Origin: Didymella arachidicola | Taxonomy: Eukaryota > Ascomycota > Dothideomycetes > Pleosporales > Didymellaceae | Assembly (NCBI GenBank): GCA_016630955.3 | Contig: CM049986.1 | Span: 558,001-622,000 of the forward strand | DNA length: 64,000 nucleotides | Reading direction: 5' to 3' | In this document: one piece after another, positions 1 through 11,035 of the stretch | Layout: each line of letters begins with the position of its first letter | Position numbering within the stretch: position 1 is the first letter of the stretch | Program-made: the position numbers and the translations under genes | The notes under the pieces: model-generated | What the model saw: the letters and a program-made list of their open reading frames with translations, nothing else | Database searches by the model: none | What the model was told of the DNA's origin: nothing

Positions 1-675
1 TATGACACCAAGGAGTTGCAATGCCGTATATATACGGGTAAAGAGAGTTTGTGTGACGAGTGCCGATTTCGCCCTTTTTCCGAGCGCTCGCGCCCGAGAG
101 CTATGTATACTAGGAGCAAAGAGAAGCACCTGACGTCGTTGCCTTGCACCGTGACATTATATTGGAGTAAAGAAAAGCTGAGGGCGTCGGAAACGTACTC
201 AAACTCCAAAAAAATATTCAGAAAGAGATGTGAGAGACCACACCTGTGATATGAGCGAGGCCCTGCTTCGGGATGTGGTAAAACGAGCAGGTCATGTGGC
301 GGAAGTGATCGTTTGCACTTCTTTTTTCGAACGAGCTGGAGGACAGAACATCGGCGATCCACCCTCTCATTTCGGAGGAGCAGAGAAGAACCAGAAACAT
401 GATGTTTATGTTTGCAATTTGAAGATACCGAACGCTTGGAGAGACTGAGGTGCAGAACAAGGAATGTAACTCTTCGAATGTTGCTTTCAGGAAGAATGTC
501 TTGACAGAGAAGGACATGTGTGTGAATATGGTAATAATTTGTCAATTATGGAGCAGATGCAGACATGGAAAAATGCTTGCCAAGAGCGTGCTTATGTGGA
601 CTGGCGGACCAAGTTGCACGAGAAATCAATGAACACATGAATCGAGCACCCGCCGAAGAGATCCGGCATCGAGAC
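1..675. other. Intergenic, no gene seen
   Basis: Moderate-GC sequence with only short overlapping open frames on both strands. None shows recognisable protein character or plausible splice partners. I see nothing to annotate. Confidence 0.6.
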
Positions 676-1896
676 TCACGTATCGTACCCCCATCCGCCC
701 TGGGTGGCCTGCGTGAGACCCCGTCCACTTCCATTCGACAGCGCTCTTGCAACCTGGAAGCCCTGTGACAACAAACCCACGGCATTATCGACACCTGCAT
801 GCCCCGTACTGATGGTCCCTGGCATCGGTGGATCGGCAGGACGGTCAGCAACGCCTCGCATCATTTCCTCACTGGCCTCGCCCTGATACCTATCCAGCGC
901 CAACCGCTTGATAGCCACGCACCAGCGATCGAAGTACTGCTCCTCGGAGACAGTAGTGTACACCTTCCTTCCGTTCACATTCACGCTGAACGGCCACTCC
1001 GCACGCACGACAGCGTAGCGCTTTGTACAGAAGAAGAGCAGCGGCCATGTGATAATCCAGAGAAATGTAAGATAAAACATCCAGCAGATCCACTTCGTGT
1101 TGCGCCAGCTATTGACACGGTGCGAGGTATAGATATCCACATTCTCGTCCTCGACTGGGAAGGTGATGCTGATTTGCCCGCGGTAGTTGGTTGAGCGAAT
1201 GAGCCCTTCGAGACGATTCGTCATGTACGTCTGGTCGAACCCCGTGACGGTGCGCTTGAGCCGGAAGATACGGAGAGCAGACGTGCTGGCACAGAAGCGG
1301 TGGCACCACTCCCTCAGAGTGGGAGCCTGGGTACCGACTTCGATATCTTGTTTGACGCCTGGAGCGCGCTTCTTCAAGATTGTCCCGCGGTGCGTCTTTT
1401 CCCCGTTGAGGGCTGTGACGAGGTTCATGGACGAGGCGTCCGCGGTTGAGAAGTTCGGGTGTATATATGAAGATATGTTGAGCACGATGCGGAAATCAGT
1501 AACGTCGTGTGTCTCCTTCTTGTCCCCGCGTTTCGTAGTCTCTTTGTGGATGCCCATGATGTATATCAGCGGCACGGGGGCGCTGCTTGCGAAGGAGCGG
1601 AGGGCATCCTCGAGAAAGACAGGGTCTCTATCGTAACGGGGATCCATGTACGTGGTGGTATCGCACACTTGCGGCTTGCCATTGTGAAAAGCAGGCTTGT
1701 TGTGGTCGGTTCGGATAGTGGGTGGAGGGACGTGTTGAAGAATTGGGCGTGGCGCAGCGTCGGCTTCGCTGTCCGCATACGAGGGAGGCTCGTTCAGCTC
1801 GGGCGCGTCGTCGTAGGTGTAGTCGTCTGGAGTGGTGTGGAGACTGACCGCATCCGGACCATCTCTGTACTCTGGTGGCGGAGCTGCCCTACCCAT
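676..1896 (-). CDS. Conserved fungal membrane-associated protein, function unknown
   Basis: Single-exon gene of 406 aa starting at the ATG at 1896. The N-terminal ~60 residues are rich in Pro, Asp and Glu and look disordered. A mixed alpha/beta region follows. Around residues 265-290 there is one strongly hydrophobic, Trp/Phe-rich stretch (WICWMFYLTFLWIITW) flanked by basic residues, so the protein is probably membrane anchored. The C-terminus is Gly/Gln rich. I recognise the overall look of a widespread ascomycete family of unknown function but no catalytic motif. Its start faces TRM1 (divergent), about 660 bp from the TRM1 ATG. Confidence 0.8.
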   Translation of the reverse strand: MGRAAPPPEYRDGPDAVSLHTTPDDYTYDDAPELNEPPSYADSEADAAPRPILQHVPPPTIRTDHNKPAFHNGKPQVCDTTTYMDPRYDRDPVFLEDALRSFASSAPVPLIYIMGIHKETTKRGDKKETHDVTDFRIVLNISSYIHPNFSTADASSMNLVTALNGEKTHRGTILKKRAPGVKQDIEVGTQAPTLREWCHRFCASTSALRIFRLKRTVTGFDQTYMTNRLEGLIRSTNYRGQISITFPVEDENVDIYTSHRVNSWRNTKWICWMFYLTFLWIITWPLLFFCTKRYAVVRAEWPFSVNVNGRKVYTTVSEEQYFDRWCVAIKRLALDRYQGEASEEMMRGVADRPADPPMPGTISTGHAGVDNAVGLLSQGFQVARALSNGSGRGLTQATQGGWGYDT

Positions 1897-2395
1897 GGTG
1901 ATAGTGATGGCGTATAAGACAATGTAGGCTTATGCTATGTACGAAGCTTGTGTCTTACAGACTATGAATGATTGTAAGGCAGGTGGAGATTATACTGAAC
2001 GACAAGGAAAGACAGGAAGATGGGACTCAGCCGCTTATGCTGATTCCAGAGGCCGCCGGTGAGACTCGCGTCCTTGAGGGGGCTGTTTTAGCAGCCATCA
2101 GGCAACCACCCACTTATCGGCGTTCCAACGGCGGGTATACGTGCGTGCATTGTCTTGGCTTTGGTACAGCAGGCGGCAAAACGATCGAATAACAGATCTA
2201 GTGAGAGGAGTTGCTTTACTCTACCCTGTCCTTGACGTCGTCCGCGCCCTGTGTTGCATGTGAGTGATGCGGGGAAGGGTGCTGGTCAGCCTCGTGGACG
2301 AGATGGCGCTAAGATAAGCTTAAATGCCAAAAATTTGGAGCGCGTAGCGAACTGTGGTTACCTTATGAGCTTCTGTTGACTGCACCTCACCTTGA
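1897..2395. other. Divergent promoter region between the membrane protein and TRM1
   Basis: About 500 bp with no supported gene. An in-frame stop (2393-2395) bounds the open leader of TRM1. A GATA-type hexamer, gataag, lies near 2312. No clear TATA box was found. Confidence 0.5.
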
Positions 2396-2560
2396 ATATT
2401 GGGTACAAAGCCTGGACAATTGGTTGCCATCACGCTGGCCTCATTTACCCCAGTTTTGCGCATTCTTTGTGCCCCGCGAACGCTCCGATTGTGTCCACGC
2501 CGATTATGGGCTTCCGGTAGCTCCTACACCTTGAGTCGCAAGTTCCATAATTCGCCTATA
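2396..2560 (+). other. ATG-less in-frame leader of TRM1 resembling a mitochondrial presequence
   Basis: The TRM1 frame stays open for 55 codons upstream of its first ATG (2561). The encoded peptide contains no Asp or Glu and about eight Arg/Lys, and ends in SRKFHNSPI, which looks like a matrix-processing site. There is no ATG in it; in-frame near-cognate codons include TTG at 2399 and 2420. It could be reached by near-cognate initiation or by splicing from an upstream exon. The composition is seen directly; translation is inferred. Yeast Trm1 is known to have mitochondrial and nuclear forms from alternative starts. Confidence 0.55.
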
Positions 2561-4633
2561 ATGGCTTCCGCCGATGCGACGATGGCTGAGCCGCAGGTCA
2601 AGACGATCGATGCCATGCCTGCAGAAGGACAGCATATCAGCCATGTGGGAAAGGAGTACACGACCATCAAGGAGGGATTGGCACACATCCTCGTACCGCA
2701 TGACATCCCTACGTCAACCAATCCGCGCATGTCGAAGGAGGATACGCAGAAGCAGCAGGTCTTCTACAACCCTATTCAGCAATTCAATCGTGATCTGAGC
2801 GTACTCGCAATCAAGACTTTTGGGCTGGACACCATACAGCGAAAGCAGGAAAGGCACGCAAAGTCGCTGAAGAAGGGACCGAAGAAGCCAAAAGGTCAGA
2901 CCAAGGAGCAAGTGGGGGAGCAAGCAAAGCCAGCGGAGACAGAGTTGCCTGCGAAAGGAACGTCTGCAGAAGACGAAAACACCCTGAAGCGCAAGCTTGC
3001 AGAGGGCGAGGTCGGCGATGCAGCACCTTCGCCTAAAAAGCAGAAAATTGCAGATACTGGCGATGCATTGGAGGAGGATGAAGTTGCGTCTGCATCAGAT
3101 GCGCCGGTAGAGGCAGGCAAGGAGCCGCAGCCTTGGAGAGCGCCATTCACCATCCTTGATGCGCTCTCAGCGACCGGTCTGCGTGCTCTGCGATACGCAA
3201 AGGAGATTCCCTTCGCGACGTCGATCACATCCAACGATATGTCCAAAGACGCCGTGGAGTCGATCAAGATGAACATCAAACACAACCAGCTGGAGGGAAC
3301 CATCAAACCCAACACAGGCAACGCCATAGCTTACATGTACAGTTACTGCGACAAGAAGGGCTACGACGTGATTGATCTGGACCCGTATGGTACAGCAGCG
3401 CCCTTCATTGATGCTGCCATACAAGCAATCGAAGACGACGGTCTGCTCTGCGTGACATGCACAGATTCAGCTATCTTTGCATCGCACGGCTACCTTGAGA
3501 AGACATATTCACAGTACGGTGGACTGCCGTTCAAGGGCGAATCTTGCCACGAGGGAGGCCTGCGCCTGGTCCTGCATGCTATCGCACAATCGGCTGGGCG
3601 TTACGGCATGGCGATTGAGCCCTTACTCTCGCTCTCCATCGATTATTACCTGAGAGTCTTCGTGCGAGTAAGAAAGACGCCAAATGACGTCAAGCTGCTC
3701 GCAGGCAAAACCATGATCGTGTATTCTTGCGACAATGGCTGCGGCGCGTGGACGACGCAATTCCTCGCGCGCAACAAAGCAATGAAGAACAAAAAGGGCG
3801 ACCTGTTCTACAAGCATAGCTTTGCCGCCGGCCCTACGGCAGATGAACACTGCAGACACTGCGGAACGAAGACGCACCTCGTTGGGCCCATGTACGGCGG
3901 TCCCCTGCATAACACAGCATTTATTGAAAGAGTTCTGGCTCAGGTGAATGAAGTCGACCGCAAGACCTACCCGACCATGGATAGAATAGAGGGCATGCTG
4001 CGCACAGCAATGGAAGAGATCACGTTTGGTAAAAAGCCCAAGGACGAGAAGAGCAAACGCACACTTGACCCTCTCATCCCCAAGGCTGATCCCGCAGAGG
4101 TGGATCACCACCCTTTCTTCTTTATTCCCAGCTCCATCTCGAGAGTCGTGCACTGCTCGGCGCCACCTACTGCAGCCTTGCGTGGCGCACTCCGACACGC
4201 TGGATTCAGAGTAACTATGAGCCACTGCAAGCCCGGGTCGATCAAGACAGATGCGTCTTGGACTGACATTTGGCACATCATGACTGAGTGGATTCGCCAA
4301 AAGGCGCCGCTCAAGAATCCTCTTAAGGAGCATACTGCAGGCCGCGCAATCATGTCAAAGCCGACTACGAGCCCGGTGAAAACCAATGGCTCAGCAGTCG
4401 CCACTGCGGCAGAGTCGACCGCGCCGAACGACGAGAAGGCTGATGTCGAGATGGCAAACACCGAGGCCAGCATAGTGGCAGAGCAAGAGACACCTTTGCG
4501 ACCCTCGTACCTGGACACCACATTCGAGGTCAAATTTGACGAGAAGCTAGGCAAAGATCCTGACCGCGGCAAGTACGTGCGCTACCAGCTTGCGCCACGA
4601 GAGAACTGGGGCCCCATGGCGCGCGCAAAGTAA
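2561..4633 (+). CDS. TRM1: tRNA (guanine-26-N2)-dimethyltransferase
   Basis: A 690-aa single-exon enzyme that makes N2,N2-dimethylguanosine at position 26 of tRNAs using S-adenosylmethionine. The family start is visible (EG-A-I..., then VFYNPIQQFNRDLSV). A Lys/Glu-rich insertion follows (about residues 95-190), containing likely nuclear-localisation basic clusters. The SAM-binding domain begins near residue 197 (ILDALSATGLRALRYA), and the catalytic DPYG motif is near residue 271 (DVIDLDPYGTAAPF). A Cys cluster (CDNGCG and CRHCG) lies near 390-430, and the typical C-terminal domain ends in a basic tail. The first ATG gives the nuclear/cytosolic form; the open leader upstream suggests a mitochondrial form. 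Confidence 0.95.
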   Translation: MASADATMAEPQVKTIDAMPAEGQHISHVGKEYTTIKEGLAHILVPHDIPTSTNPRMSKEDTQKQQVFYNPIQQFNRDLSVLAIKTFGLDTIQRKQERHAKSLKKGPKKPKGQTKEQVGEQAKPAETELPAKGTSAEDENTLKRKLAEGEVGDAAPSPKKQKIADTGDALEEDEVASASDAPVEAGKEPQPWRAPFTILDALSATGLRALRYAKEIPFATSITSNDMSKDAVESIKMNIKHNQLEGTIKPNTGNAIAYMYSYCDKKGYDVIDLDPYGTAAPFIDAAIQAIEDDGLLCVTCTDSAIFASHGYLEKTYSQYGGLPFKGESCHEGGLRLVLHAIAQSAGRYGMAIEPLLSLSIDYYLRVFVRVRKTPNDVKLLAGKTMIVYSCDNGCGAWTTQFLARNKAMKNKKGDLFYKHSFAAGPTADEHCRHCGTKTHLVGPMYGGPLHNTAFIERVLAQVNEVDRKTYPTMDRIEGMLRTAMEEITFGKKPKDEKSKRTLDPLIPKADPAEVDHHPFFFIPSSISRVVHCSAPPTAALRGALRHAGFRVTMSHCKPGSIKTDASWTDIWHIMTEWIRQKAPLKNPLKEHTAGRAIMSKPTTSPVKTNGSAVATAAESTAPNDEKADVEMANTEASIVAEQETPLRPSYLDTTFEVKFDEKLGKDPDRGKYVRYQLAPRENWGPMARAK

Positions 4634-5819
4634 AATGCACAAGTGACGCACCGCAGCCATGGCATTGCTTGAATATTGGCGCTATTGAAAGCGCTTCGTC
4701 ATGATCGTTGGCGGACTGTAACCCTTGACGCCGGACCGCAGTCGAAGTATGCGTTTGGCAAGAAGTAAGACGACGTGCCGCGGACCAGCCAGATCTTCAA
4801 CATCTTCGATTGAAACAAATTCAAATTTATAGTCTTTGTCATCGCTTTACCCTGTCTCTGTCCGCCCGTCCTCATTTCACAAACCTTGTACGCGTTCGCA
4901 ACGTGACCACGCGTCTAAGTCGGTCATCTGGCTATGCGCTAGAGCCGGAGATCATTACGCGCATCTTACATCATATGCACAAAACTCTTCAGGACGGTGT
5001 ATGCGTTGGGGAGCACCTCGCTGGGACGTGCGCCCGCCTCTATCAATTGTCAAAGTAGGAGCACGAGAGTCGATTGGAGTACTGGTGTAATAGAATCGGT
5101 ACAGTTCTCTAGGATCGAATCTCTTGTGACAGGCAAGACTCACGCCACGTCGGGTGGAGCGGCACGGCAAGCTCAATCGGTACCTGCAGGCTACGGAATT
5201 AAAGAACAAGGCAAGTTTGAGCAAGAGTGGATTGACCTGCGCTCCGCGGATATAGAAAGTCGAGACGCGAGTGCTGAACAATAGGGACAGCCTTGCGCTG
5301 GAGTGGTTGCTCATTCGCCGATTTTGCTGTGAGCCAACTGCATTGAGCGTCCAACCATTGATCGGTCGCAACGGGAGCGCTAGCGGCTGAGAAAGCTCGA
5401 CTTCTCCACCATGTCAGAAAGACGTCACAAACAAACATCGAGCTGCGTCCAGTCGGCAGAGGGCAGCCTATCCTGGTAACCACGCGTTCGTGCGGACGCC
5501 TGGGGCTCTCTGCAGCTTTACGAGGATGCGTACTCATCCGCCATTGGCTCGTGTCACCTGTCCGATCGAAAAATTCCCGAGATCCCCATGTCATTGTCCA
5601 GCTTCTCGATGCCTGTAAGATCCAATTCCTCATTGAGATTGTCATGAAGTCATGGCATTAAACGCGTTCGAGAAATTTGCCTGTTGTCATTGAACTGTCA
5701 GTGAGAGCAGTAGCTCGATCTATGTGGTCAGTAAGAGTAAGCAGCATCTGTATATAATATCATTGACGTCGCCGCCTCCTGCTTCCTCCATCTTATCATC
5801 AGTCAACCTCGAAGTTAAG
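4634..5819. other. Intergenic region, no gene supported; RDS1 promoter at its right end
   Basis: About 1.2 kb between TRM1 and the RDS1-like gene. Only short overlapping open frames, with no recognisable protein. The last 70 bp contain a TATA-like tatataa (5751-5757) and a half ATF/CREB element tgacgtc (5764-5770) just upstream of the next start codon. Confidence 0.5.
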
Positions 5820-7359
5820 ATGCTCTCCAAGGCAGTTCTCAGTACCTCGCTGCTCTCGGCGCTCGCCGCCGCCGCACCTAAGCCCCAGGTGTCCGGCTAC
5901 ACTGACGCCGACGCTTCATTCTCGGTCGAGTATCCTACCGGTACAACTGCCAGCGTCTTTGGACCTGACTCCCAGGTACCTGCCGTGCCTACACAGACCG
6001 GCTCTGCGTACCCTCGCATCAGCCCCAACCCCACTGGCGCTACCAGCCACGGTCCCTATTCTGGCACTCCCACCACCACCGGAGCTGCTAAGGCGCCTGC
6101 CACTCTCGGCACTGCTATTGCTCCTCTGCCTCCGAACCCTACCGCCACCTACTACAACACCAATGGCTCTCCCCAGAACCCTATGCCGATTCCCTACACT
6201 CCGGCTGGTGGTCTTGGTACCAACGGTTCTCTGCCTCGTTACATGGTAGAGTCTGACTTCGACTATGAGTCTATCCAGCTGGGTCTCTACCAGGAGTGGA
6301 TCGAGCTCGATCTGTTCAACAACGGGCTTGCCGTCTTCTCTGAGGAGGACTTTATTGAGGCCGGTCTCACTGCTGAGGACCGTGCCTACATTGCCTTCAT
6401 GGCTATCCAGGAGACTGGTCACGCCACCCTCCTCTCTAACATGCTTGGCGAGACTGCTGCTCCTCAATGCACATATGATTACCCCTTCCGCACGGTTCGT
6501 GAGTTTATCGACTTCAACCAGAAGCTTACCCGCTGGGGTGAGTCTGGTGTCTGGGGCTTCATCAACCACCTCGACTCTCGCGAGGTTGGTCAGCTCCTTG
6601 CTCAGTCCATCGCCACCGAGGCCCGCCAGCAAATGTCTTTCCGCCAGATGCTCGGTCTTCACCCCATGCCCGTCTGGTTCGAGACTGGTATTCCCCAGTC
6701 CTGGGCGTGGACTTACCTTGCACCTTACATCAGCTCCTGCCCGGAGAACACCACACGTCTTGCGTGGCAGTAAGTTCATTGAGAAATCGTTGCAAGAGCT
6801 CGCGCTAACGCCATCCAGAAACTTCCCTACTCTTCACATCGTGAATCAGGCCAACCCCAACCGCTTCTCGCCCAACGACACCAAGCCGAACGAGGTCTCT
6901 GGCCAGCGCATCGCTGACCCCGCTGATTCCACCATCCCCGCCAATGAGTCTTGCGTCGGTGTCGACCCCAGCGACAACCCCGGCTACAGCTGCGCACCCG
7001 GCATCGTCCGCAACCGCTCCGAGCCCCTCTCCTTCCCCGGCAAGCTTGTCAACCTGACCTGGGAGGCTCCTGGCCAGGCTGTCGGACCCAACAATTCCTA
7101 CATCACCGCCACCTCTGCCGGGACCCCCATGTTCGCCGCCTGGGTCAGCCAGCTCAACCTTACCTACACTCCTCTGACCGTCACCAGCAACAACTCGGGT
7201 TACACCTACCAGCCTTCCAGCGAGGTCTACCAGGGTGACCCAGCCGCTAATGATACTATGTTCTTGGCCATCACCGACAGCGATGTCTTCCTCACTCCCT
7301 TCAACCTGTCCATGATCAACCCTCATGTGGTTGCTCTTGGTCTTTACCAGGCTGGTTAA
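5820..7359 (+). CDS. Secreted RDS1-like stress protein with ferritin-like domain
   Basis: Two exons, 5820-6769 and 6819-7359, joined across a 49-nt intron (GTAAGT...CTAACGCCATCCAG), giving 496 aa. The N-terminus is a signal peptide (MLSKAVLSTSLLSALAAAAP). A Ser/Thr/Pro/Gly-rich linker runs to about residue 140. Then comes a ferritin-like helical domain (YESIQLGLYQEWIELDLFN; IAFMAIQETGHATLL; SIATEARQQMSFRQM), whose Glu/His pairs fit the di-metal ferritin-like fold known for S. pombe Rds1 and related fungal proteins. Several N-glycosylation sequons follow. Codon usage is strongly C-biased, which suggests high expression. Exact substrate unknown. Confidence 0.9.
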
Positions 7360-9077
7360 AGTGAGTGCAAGTAAGGAGTCACTATGTACCTGTATATAAT
7401 GGGTTAACCTACGGGTTTAACCATGCCGCGATAGTAACGGCTTCGATTAATAATAATGACAAGATGATACAAAAATCTGTTTCCACCCCTGTGGATGTGA
7501 TGATAACTCTTCATCGTAACACACTTCAGTTGTTGGTCATTAACCGTTTGTAGTGCCTTCTTCAAACAACGTATTTACATTCGAGCCTTCGCATACATCT
7601 CAGCGCTCGCACGACCCTCCGTTCGGACAGCATCTACAACTTACGCAAACTCCCCAAGATCCCAATGGTTGGTTCTCGCTTTCCACCCCCTCCTCACTCC
7701 AAAAGACCAGGACCATATTTCTCCCTCGCCACTTTCTTGTCTTCATCCTCTCAGTAGTCAACGCTCAACCAAACACACTCCCCGCAATTACCAGCTCTGC
7801 CTCCGCCCCTTGGCTTGTACGATAACTCGTGGTCTACAACTACACTTCCAAGCCTTACCTTCTCGCCCTTCAAACTCTACATTCAGGAGGTACATCGGTC
7901 AGATCCTGGTCTAGCTAACGCGTATCCAAGACTCGAGCGAAACAGAGACATGCGTTCTGGACATCCCTTCATGTGCAGCGACTTGATCTTGGTATCTCTC
8001 CTCCAGCGGCTTGGTCTCCAGTGTCAACACAATGTACACAATATACACAACCCCCCCCCCCCCCTCTTCACATCCAAACCCACATTTTCCGCATTGCAAA
8101 CAACATCCCCGCTCCCAGCACCACCAACCCCAGTATCCCACATTCTCCCACCCAAACCCATTCCAGACTCTAAACAATGCTCGACTCTATCTCTATCCCC
8201 TCCCTCCCAGCCCCAGCGCCTTAAAAGCTCGTTATTCCCTGTGTCCCCTTGTTCGAGATTATTTGTCTTTAGATCGGGATGAAATGGTTGGTGTATGATT
8301 TGCCGTGGGGTCTACGGGGAGATTGGGATGGATTTTGCTGGCTGCCTTGGAGGATATCTAGTTCTGAAGCGGATAAAATCTTGAAAGGGGGGTCTCAACA
8401 TCGACAAATTGAGGGCGTTCATCGAGGAAACTTCTGAGGATATGTATCAGAAATAGAGAACTTTTAAGGCATCGAAGAATATGCTGTAGTGCAGATGTCC
8501 AGCATCGCCTTTTGTGTTGGTGTCGGTTGCGACTGCGGGACACTATAACTACGTTGTTGTTGACTGTCTCGATTGATCTCGCGCCGCACCAACTGATCGC
8601 GAGATTTCCTTCTCTAGATTGCCTGGTAACAACACATCACGTGCCTGTTGGGATTGCCATTCCGGTTGTACTCCATTGCGAGCGCCGGCGCTCATTTAAG
8701 ATGCGCAATCATGCGGTTGGATGTGTACTCTGTGCCAGCATCGTATTTTAAGGCTCTAGATACCAGCCTGACTTTGAGATCTGCAGTAGTGAGATGATAC
8801 TCACGAGACACGATATTGGCGCCAGTTTATTTGAGCAGGAACCGGCATGTTGTCGATGTAGCCCTTCAACTCAAGTCTCGGATGCGCAACCACGGTATGC
8901 TCTGCGTACATTCAGAATTGATCGGTCGATAGGGCTAGAGTAGGTGGGCGCCAAAGCGAGGGCAAGTACAGCCATTCGTCGCATATTCTGGGGGCCAATC
9001 CGTCCTGGCTTGGTCCGCGACGTCACAAATCGAAGATACTGCGGTCGTAAAGCATAGCACATCCGACACTGATCAGT
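7360..9077. other. Long intergenic region
   Basis: About 1.7 kb without a supported gene. It contains a run of 14 C (8051-8064) within a pyrimidine-rich stretch. Short open frames here lack codon structure and splice partners. Confidence 0.5.
8051..8064 (+). repeat. Poly-C tract (C14)
   Basis: Fourteen consecutive C on the + strand, following an ac-rich stretch with repeated tacaca units. A mononucleotide microsatellite; its length is prone to sequencing error. Confidence 0.9.
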
Positions 9078-11035
9078 TTAGAGTCCTCGGCCTGGTTGTG
9101 ACAGTTTGCTCAGACGGCCCTCTTTGTGTCTGTTGAAGTTATCATTGCGGTCGTATTCCTTGCCAGGCGTGGTGCAGGGCTGGTTCGGGCAGACGAGTCG
9201 GATTTCTGGTTGGAAAACATCCTTGTGAACAGTGCATTGATGACGTTTTAGATCTCTGTTCAGGTGAAAAGCTGAAGTGCATAATGCGCACTTGTAGCGG
9301 CGGTTGTGCTTGCGGTTGATATGGGTTCTAGTAAAACTCAGTTCAGCTGTCCAAGTACGTCTTACGTGTCAAGATACTGACCTTCTTTGTCCTGCTGTTC
9401 TGAAAGTTTTGCCACAAGTCGTACATGCATGGGATAGCTCGTCTGGGCTCGCAGTGACTGCAGTGGAAGCTGCACAGGTGATTGATGTACTGACCATTCT
9501 CCATTTAATGATGAGACTTTTTCTGGGCGTAACATTGACTGGTGATTTTGGCGGATGGCAGAACTTCCTAAAGTACTTGTCCTGTTTAAAGATGCACAGT
9601 TGCGAGGCTACTTACAAATGCGACCCCGACCTTGGACCAGTCGGTTGGAGGGACCTCTGGGCACTTACCAGTGTTTGGTTGCCTAATTTTCTGTTAGTAG
9701 ACATCTGCGTGATATTCGAACGGTTCACCCACCATGTCCTCCCGTCTTGATCCGGCAAATTTCTGCTTTTAGATGATAATGGTGGAGTTGCGGGAATTGC
9801 CACTGTCGATTGTTTGGAAGTTGTTGCATCGATTACGAGTGGTGTCTCTCCTGGCTGTCCGGATCTCGCCCCGTGGGATGTGGTATTCACGAGCTCAGAG
9901 GACTCATGACCTAGCGAAGACCTCGCTAAGTGAATGACGCGGCGCTTGTGACTTCTTCCAGATCGCGGTGGCTCTAAACACGGCTTTTCAGAAGAAAGCG
10001 AACGTCGCTTGCGCCCTGACATCAGCTCGGCTTCAGCATCAAAGAACATCCGATCTGTGGCAAGAGTTTTCTCCCATCTATGAGGTATTCCACACACCAT
10101 ACGCATGGGTTCACTGTGCCAGCGATCGAACTCGCTCTCAACCGCATCCATCTCATGGTATGCATGCCCCAGAGTCGGAAGTTCTGATACTTTTGTCTCC
10201 AGGATTTGTGACAGAGGTGGAAACCTGCTTCGCATACCGCGGAGATGGGAGAAGATGGCGGGGTTCGGTGCATATTCAACGTCGTTTGGATTCACGAATG
10301 AGGTAGCTTGCTCCACATTCGCTGGTGCAATGCGCAGGGCCGAAGAACGATGAGCTGGGATAATAAGCAGGCGTATAGCATAGAATGGAGCAGCGTACCG
10401 TGAGGGTCTGTAAGCCTCTTGAGCATCGAACGCTTATCAATGCCCAGTATCTCTTCTGCTCGAAGGCATTCTTCTCTTTTAATTATGCTCGATACACACT
10501 TGAAAAGGCTTGCGCCTGCTGACAACATTGGTGGTGATGGTCCCCAACTCGACTTGGACCCAGTCTGCGATGGCACAAGGGGCTCTTCGGTTGAAGCTTC
10601 GTCATAAATGTCGAAGTTAGACTTGAGTTGCCATATCTTCTTAATCCGGCTGATCAGACGCTTCTGACTAGTATCCTGTCCATCTGGAGACAACTGACTG
10701 TCCCAGACAGGACCATGGAGCACCTCTTTGTCCGAGTACCTAGAACCCAAAGAATCTTCCACATCGCCCTCATCTGTCGCTGTTGTATCGGAGTTGCTTC
10801 CGCAATGCGGTTCTTCCTCGACGCTGTGCCACGATCCTGCTTCATCACCGTCGTTCAGCACAAATCGTCTCACACGAAGTACCTGGAAGCTCGAAGGCGG
10901 CCCTGCTCCAATTGACACTTTCTTCAGTCCGCGCTTCTTCAGTAAATCGCAAAAGGCGGTGCGGAATTTGGCGCGAGACGGCAACGCTACGCTCGCAGTC
11001 TCTGCAACAGAAGGCAGGCTGGACAAAGTAGCCAT
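9078..11035 (-). CDS. C2H2 zinc-finger protein, probable transcription factor
   Basis: Reconstructed as four exons on the minus strand: 11035-10399, 10354-9616, 9567-9382 and 9327-9078, about 603 aa. Introns are 44, 48 and 54 nt with phases that agree. The first acceptor could instead be 33 nt further on, still in frame. The N-terminal ~500 residues are acidic/Ser-rich and look disordered. Two C-terminal zinc fingers are clear: CTTC...H-x4-H at about 507-528 and CALC...H-x4-H at about 534-555, both C-x2-C-x12-H-x4-H. A degenerate Cys/His segment follows. The second finger lies in a short exon without an ATG, so single-frame gene calling misses it. DNA binding is inferred from the fingers; targets are unknown. 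Confidence 0.8.

Noticed and set aside
4810..5058. Short plus-strand frame with an F-box-like ring
   Set aside because: Only 82 codons, no convincing motif and no splice partner.
5916..6779. A 287-codon minus-strand frame inside the RDS1 gene
   Set aside because: Antisense shadow of a strongly codon-biased gene; no recognisable protein.
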